Shown one piece after another: positions 5,314 through 8,243 of a stretch of 8,243 nt of DNA. The stretch's first letter is position 1. Each line of letters begins with the position of its first letter. Source of the stretch: DUPQ01 sp041678685 (GTDB taxonomy: Bacteria > Bacillota > Clostridia > DUPQ01); assembly GCA_041678685.1 (NCBI GenBank), contig JBAYNV010000097.1, positions 1 through 8,243 of the forward strand, read 5' to 3'. A model generated the notes under the pieces. It did not search any database and was not told where the DNA came from. It saw only the letters and a list, made by a program, of their open reading frames with translations. A program made the translations under genes and the position numbers.

Positions 5314-6570
5314 TCATTTACCTCCCAGGAATATTCCCCCGTCTGTTTTGTAGAACATATCATCAAGGTAAAAGATGCCGTTGGCCGGAGTCGTGAACCT
5401 TTCTCCATATAGCGGATGCACCTTTTTCATTTTATCCCAATTCACATAGTTCTGAGCGCCATTGGTTTCGAGTATCCCTATCTTCATACCGGGTATGACA
5501 CCCAATCTGGCTGCGAAATTCTTATTCAGTTCCACGAGCAATGGCGTGACCGTAAGATCAGCGCAGAAACATGCTATACCGTGTTCATATGCTATATCGG
5601 CTATTTCCACTGTTCTGGTCACTGTTTTTGCGATCGGTTTCAGTGCGAACGCCTTATATCCCAATTTGATGCGTAAGACAGCATCATCGGTGTCATGTAT
5701 GGATTCATCGGCTGCAACAGTAACCGGCAGTGATGAAACATCACAGTGATTTGTTTCATCAAAAGGTTCTTCAAGCAGTACTATCCTGTCAAAAGCATCT
5801 ATTTTTTTGGCATGATCAAGAAGCTCATTGATCCTTTCTGCCGTATCATATCTGCCATTGGCATCAATGTAATACACTATCTTACCGCAATCGGTATAGT
5901 TGGTCTCGTACCCCTTTAGAATCGAGTGTACTTCCTGTAAACGCTTTTTGTCCTGTGTAAGCATTTTATCAAGATCATTGTCATGATCGGGATCAGAACC
6001 GATCTTTATCTTGAATATGCATGTGCCGTTATCAGCAAGCTCTTTGATCTCATTTTCGGATGTGTTATAGGTCACAAGAGGGATAGCTGCGATCTTATCA
6101 TGCCGGCATTGAAAAAATGCATGATCACCGGCAAAGGTTTTGAAATCATTCGATCCGTTTTCACGGCAATACAGGAATCTCAAAGCATTGTCAACCGGGA
6201 CAAGCGCATTGAGTACAAACGTTTTTCTTGGTTTTCTGCCTAAAAGACTTATAGCATGTTCGATCGTGATCCTCTCAAGTTCAGGAAATATATCCTCAGG
6301 TCTCTCATATTTTTTACCGTTCAGGTATTTCACCGCAAAATCGGTAAGCGAAAACATGAGTTCATTGCCCTTCTCTTCACCGTATTCACGGTATATGCCT
6401 GCATCAGACCATAATATCCCCTGTATAGAAGTCCCGTATGCTGTATTGTTTTCACTTTTCAGGCATACTGATATGGTCCGTATATAGTTCGATTTACCGC
6501 CTTTGAAACCGAATGGTGCTTTAAGCGGTTCAACGGTATACTCACATGAAGATGAAATCAGTCTGATCAT
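5314..6570 (-). CDS. Enolase-superfamily (mandelate racemase/muconate lactonizing enzyme-like) protein
   Basis: This 418-residue protein shows the enolase-superfamily barrel. 'FKIKIG' (186-191) supplies the K-x-K pair K187/K189. The metal ligands are D236 in 'YIDANGRYD', E267 in 'LLEEPFDE' and D288 in 'AADES', and a lysine sits at K311 in 'FALKPIAKT'. Lysines after both the second and sixth strands, spaced this way, fit the muconate lactonizing/dipeptide epimerase-like group rather than the His-Asp dehydratases. The family abstracts a proton next to a carboxylate using Mg2+ and leads to racemisation, elimination or cycloisomerisation. Substrate cannot be named. At 418 residues it is longer than many members (about 360-390), with extra sequence at 217-229 and at the C-terminus. 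The ATG is the first after an in-frame stop. It is the first gene of the leftward operon, divergent from the AraC-type regulator. Confidence 0.85.
   Translation of the reverse strand: MIRLISSSCEYTVEPLKAPFGFKGGKSNYIRTISVCLKSENNTAYGTSIQGILWSDAGIYREYGEEKGNELMFSLTDFAVKYLNGKKYERPEDIFPELERITIEHAISLLGRKPRKTFVLNALVPVDNALRFLYCRENGSNDFKTFAGDHAFFQCRHDKIAAIPLVTYNTSENEIKELADNGTCIFKIKIGSDPDHDNDLDKMLTQDKKRLQEVHSILKGYETNYTDCGKIVYYIDANGRYDTAERINELLDHAKKIDAFDRIVLLEEPFDETNHCDVSSLPVTVAADESIHDTDDAVLRIKLGYKAFALKPIAKTVTRTVEIADIAYEHGIACFCADLTVTPLLVELNKNFAARLGVIPGMKIGILETNGAQNYVNWDKMKKVHPLYGERFTTPANGIFYLDDMFYKTDGGIFLGGK
5320..5326 (-). promoter_or_regulatory. Shine-Dalgarno site embedded in the upstream gene's last codons
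   Basis: Read on the minus strand the site is GGGAGGT, centred about 10 nt before the ATG at 5310. It is formed by the Leu-Gly-Gly-Lys codons that end the enolase-superfamily gene. A ribosome finishing that gene covers the site, so translation of the oxidoreductase is probably coupled. Confidence 0.75.
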
Positions 6571-6804
6571 TTAACACCGCATTTCCTTTACCTGCCCTTA
6601 TCAATACATTTTAACTCATATATAAGCATAAGGCACATTTATTTTCACGAAAGAACCTTATAATTTATTGTGCTTATATTTATACATTATTATCGCTTTA
6701 TTTGAATTTTCACCATATTTAAGGCACTTTTCCGTATATATAGGGTTATAAAAATTTGTGTTGTCAAAATATAAATATCTGATACACTATAATAAATTAT
6801 ATAT
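6571..6804. promoter_or_regulatory. Divergent AT-rich control region between the enolase-superfamily operon and the AraC-type regulator
   Basis: No gene fits in these 234 bases. The region contains a 9-bp perfect inverted repeat (ATATAAGCA at 6620-6628, TGCTTATAT at 6671-6679), two direct copies of AAGGCAC (6630-6636 and 6721-6727) and an 11-bp AT-only inverted repeat (6659-6669 with 6791-6801). It also holds promoter-like hexamers in both directions sharing TTGTCAA at 6761-6767. Such spaced repeats are candidate AraC-family sites, but the high AT content makes chance matches likely. The leftward promoter cannot be placed with confidence. Confidence 0.55.
6761..6793 (+). promoter_or_regulatory. 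Candidate promoter of the AraC-type regulator
   Basis: TTGTCA (6761-6766), a 16-bp spacer and TACACT (6783-6788) preceded by TG at 6780-6781 give an extended -10 promoter. A perfect TATAAT at 6788-6793 overlaps it, but it is 21 bp from the -35. Either would start transcription close to 6795-6800, leaving an unusually short leader before the regulator. Confidence 0.5.
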
Positions 6805-7629
6805 TTGAAAGGTGTGATCAGGATCTCCCAGGATATTTCAGTTTTTTGGATAGAAAAGTGCATTTATACAGAAGGTAAGCATATTGATGCGCATTCGCAT
6901 GAATTTTTCCATTTTATCTGCCATATTTCAGGTGCTGGCAGTATTGTGAATGCTAATACTAAATGCCGGCTTGAAGCCGGCAGGATTTACCTGACAATGC
7001 CCGGAATAGTGCATGAATTTCACAACACAGACAAAGAGGATCTTGTCACATATGAAGTGAAGTTTGAGATAAACGACCAGATACTTAAGGAGAAGATACA
7101 GAAACTGCCTTTTGAAATATCAACAAACGATCAGCCGATAAGCGATATCTTTGCTTCAATGTATGCTGAATCGAAAAAAAAAGGACCTCTGTACAAGGAG
7201 ATGATCTGTGCGGATATGAACAAGCTTCTCATACTCCTGCAAAGAAGTGTATTTGAAGAAAACGATCTGTCAGCGGTCGGTATGGATTATTCATCAATAG
7301 AAAAGGAGGATGTTGCAAAGGTATTGGCATATCTTGAAAGAAATATGCATAAAGATATATCATTGGAACAGATGGCAAAGCTTGTGCATCTGGAAAAGAT
7401 ACATTTCCTTAAAAAGTTTAAAAAACAGACTTCCGTAACACCGAAAAAATACCTTAACAGCATGCGTATGAAAAGAGCCAAGACCCTGTTGCAGTACTCA
7501 GACATGAATATAACCCAGATATCAGAAGCGGTAGGGTTCAAGAACATCCATTACTTCAGCAGGACATTCTCACAATACATGAATGAAAGCCCGACAGAAT
7601 ACCGAAGAAATTTCGTAATGACCAGATGA
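6805..7629 (+). CDS. AraC-family transcriptional regulator with N-terminal cupin domain
   Basis: At 274 residues this is the usual AraC/XylS length for one-component regulators. The N-terminal half is a cupin-type sensor: 'HIDAHSHEFFHFICHISGAGS' spans residues 26-46, followed by 'LEAGRIYLTMPGIVHEF' (56-72) with its typical proline and histidine. The C-terminal half carries the two helix-turn-helix motifs: 'ISLEQMAKLVHLEKIHFLKKFK' (185-206), then 'ITQISEAVGFKNIHYFSRTF' (236-255) with the family's 'SPTEYRR' ending. The start is uncertain. TTG at 6805 is the first start codon after the in-frame stop at 6793 but has only A/T upstream; GTG at 6814 has AAAGG directly beside it, which is too close. 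The protein probably binds a small ligand and activates the flanking genes. The downstream hydrolase follows after 20 nt. Confidence 0.9.
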   Translation: MKGVIRISQDISVFWIEKCIYTEGKHIDAHSHEFFHFICHISGAGSIVNANTKCRLEAGRIYLTMPGIVHEFHNTDKEDLVTYEVKFEINDQILKEKIQKLPFEISTNDQPISDIFASMYAESKKKGPLYKEMICADMNKLLILLQRSVFEENDLSAVGMDYSSIEKEDVAKVLAYLERNMHKDISLEQMAKLVHLEKIHFLKKFKKQTSVTPKKYLNSMRMKRAKTLLQYSDMNITQISEAVGFKNIHYFSRTFSQYMNESPTEYRRNFVMTR

Positions 7630-7649
7630 AAGATGAGGTATAGCAAAAG

Positions 7650-8243
7650 ATGGCTAATATAGTAAAGATCGCAGTTATATGTTCCGGTACTACCTCTTCA
7701 ACCGGTGAAAAGAGCATAGAAAAACTAAACGGCATCAACAGCTGCTATTGGCGTTCAAGAATAGATCAGGTCCTGCCTTCAAAACCTGATCTGATCGTTC
7801 TTCCGGAAACATGTGATTCCTTTTCGGATCTTGGGAACCTTGAATACCATGACTATATAGCATCCGGCGGTACGATAGCAGACATGATAAGCGAAACAGC
7901 AAAGGATAACAACTGCTACATCACTTATCCGGGGCTTCGCAATCATCCCACAGACAGTAAATTCCCTTTCCGTAATTCCAACAGGATATTTGACAGAAAA
8001 GGAATACTGATAGGGACATATGATAAAAATCATGTGATGACCGATGAGAACGATATGGGAATCGGATATGGAAGCAAGGCTGAAGTGATACGAACCGATT
8101 TTGGCAAAATCGCCTGCGTGATATGCTTTGACCTTAATTTCGATATGCTTTTAAGAAAATATGCAGTTCAGAAACCCGATCTTATAGTATTCAGTTCGGC
8201 ATATCACGGAGGATTAAGACAGGGACAATGGGCATATGGATTA
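7650..8243 (+). CDS. Nitrilase-superfamily (carbon-nitrogen hydrolase) protein, 3' end outside window
   Basis: The frame from the ATG at 7650 stays open to the window end, giving 198 residues. The full triad of the nitrilase superfamily is present: E53 in 'LIVLPET', K126 in 'YDKNHV' and C159 in 'VICFDLNF', with the expected order and spacing. These enzymes hydrolyse C-N bonds of amides, carbamoyl groups or nitriles in the cytoplasm through a cysteine thioester. The visible part stops shortly after the 'DLIVFSSAYHGG' strand, so roughly the last third is missing. GAGGT at 7635-7639 lies 10 nt before the ATG. It follows the AraC-type regulator by 20 nt and is likely cotranscribed with it. An omega-amidase, carbamoylputrescine amidase or other branch cannot be distinguished. 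Confidence 0.88.
   Translation, partial: MANIVKIAVICSGTTSSTGEKSIEKLNGINSCYWRSRIDQVLPSKPDLIVLPETCDSFSDLGNLEYHDYIASGGTIADMISETAKDNNCYITYPGLRNHPTDSKFPFRNSNRIFDRKGILIGTYDKNHVMTDENDMGIGYGSKAEVIRTDFGKIACVICFDLNFDMLLRKYAVQKPDLIVFSSAYHGGLRQGQWAYGL

Noticed and set aside
6571..6804. Riboswitch or small RNA in the long intergenic region
   Set aside because: No GC-containing stem of useful length or known aptamer core is visible; the region is mostly AT-rich promoter-like DNA.
7174..7182. Run of nine A in the AraC-type gene as a phase-variation or frameshift site
   Set aside because: It encodes an ordinary Lys-rich linker between domains and the frame is intact; long A runs are common in AT-rich genomes.

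Overview
The window reads as chromosomal DNA of a low-to-moderate GC Gram-positive anaerobe, most likely a clostridial, Lachnospiraceae-like bacterium. The grounds are purine-rich Shine-Dalgarno sites, heavy use of ATA and AGA codons, AT-rich intergenic DNA, tightly packed operons with 1-4 nt overlaps, and the families present (ACR3, clostridial ArsR, AraC/cupin regulator, DUF4234). This taxonomic guess is inference. There are no rRNA, tRNA, CRISPR or mobile-element signatures.

Positions 1-982 hold the 3' end of an ArsR-type winged-helix regulator, cut by the window edge, and a NodB-type polysaccharide deacetylase-like protein that is probably cotranscribed with it. Positions 983-3498 form an arsenic-resistance operon: arsR (TTG start), an ACR3 arsenite exporter, an unnamed 207-residue protein and a thioredoxin-type arsenate reductase. 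The first three genes overlap by 4 and 1 nt. Upstream of arsR lie two copies of the same imperfect palindrome, 37 bp apart, interleaved with a consensus-like promoter; this is a strong candidate for the ArsR operator pair. The unnamed third gene carries the Cys (CGP), His (HWV) and Asp motifs of a papain/C39-like cysteine peptidase fold, and also a literal CGPC tetrapeptide. It is the most interesting item here because no standard ars gene matches it.

Positions 3499-4063 carry a DUF4234-type small membrane protein with its own near-consensus promoter and a clear intrinsic terminator. The terminator hairpin also contains the last codons and the stop of the convergent gene on the minus strand.

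Positions 4048-8243 hold a second, apparently catabolic locus around a 234 bp divergent control region (6571-6804). Leftward run an enolase-superfamily enzyme and a Gfo/Idh/MocA oxidoreductase with GH109-like signatures, translationally linked. Rightward run an AraC-family regulator with an N-terminal cupin and a nitrilase-superfamily amidohydrolase whose 3' end is outside the window. The likely logic is that the AraC protein senses a small molecule, perhaps a sugar acid or amide, and controls enzymes that process it. The substrate cannot be read from the sequence. The control region contains back-to-back -35-like elements sharing the same bases, and spaced repeats that are candidate regulator sites.
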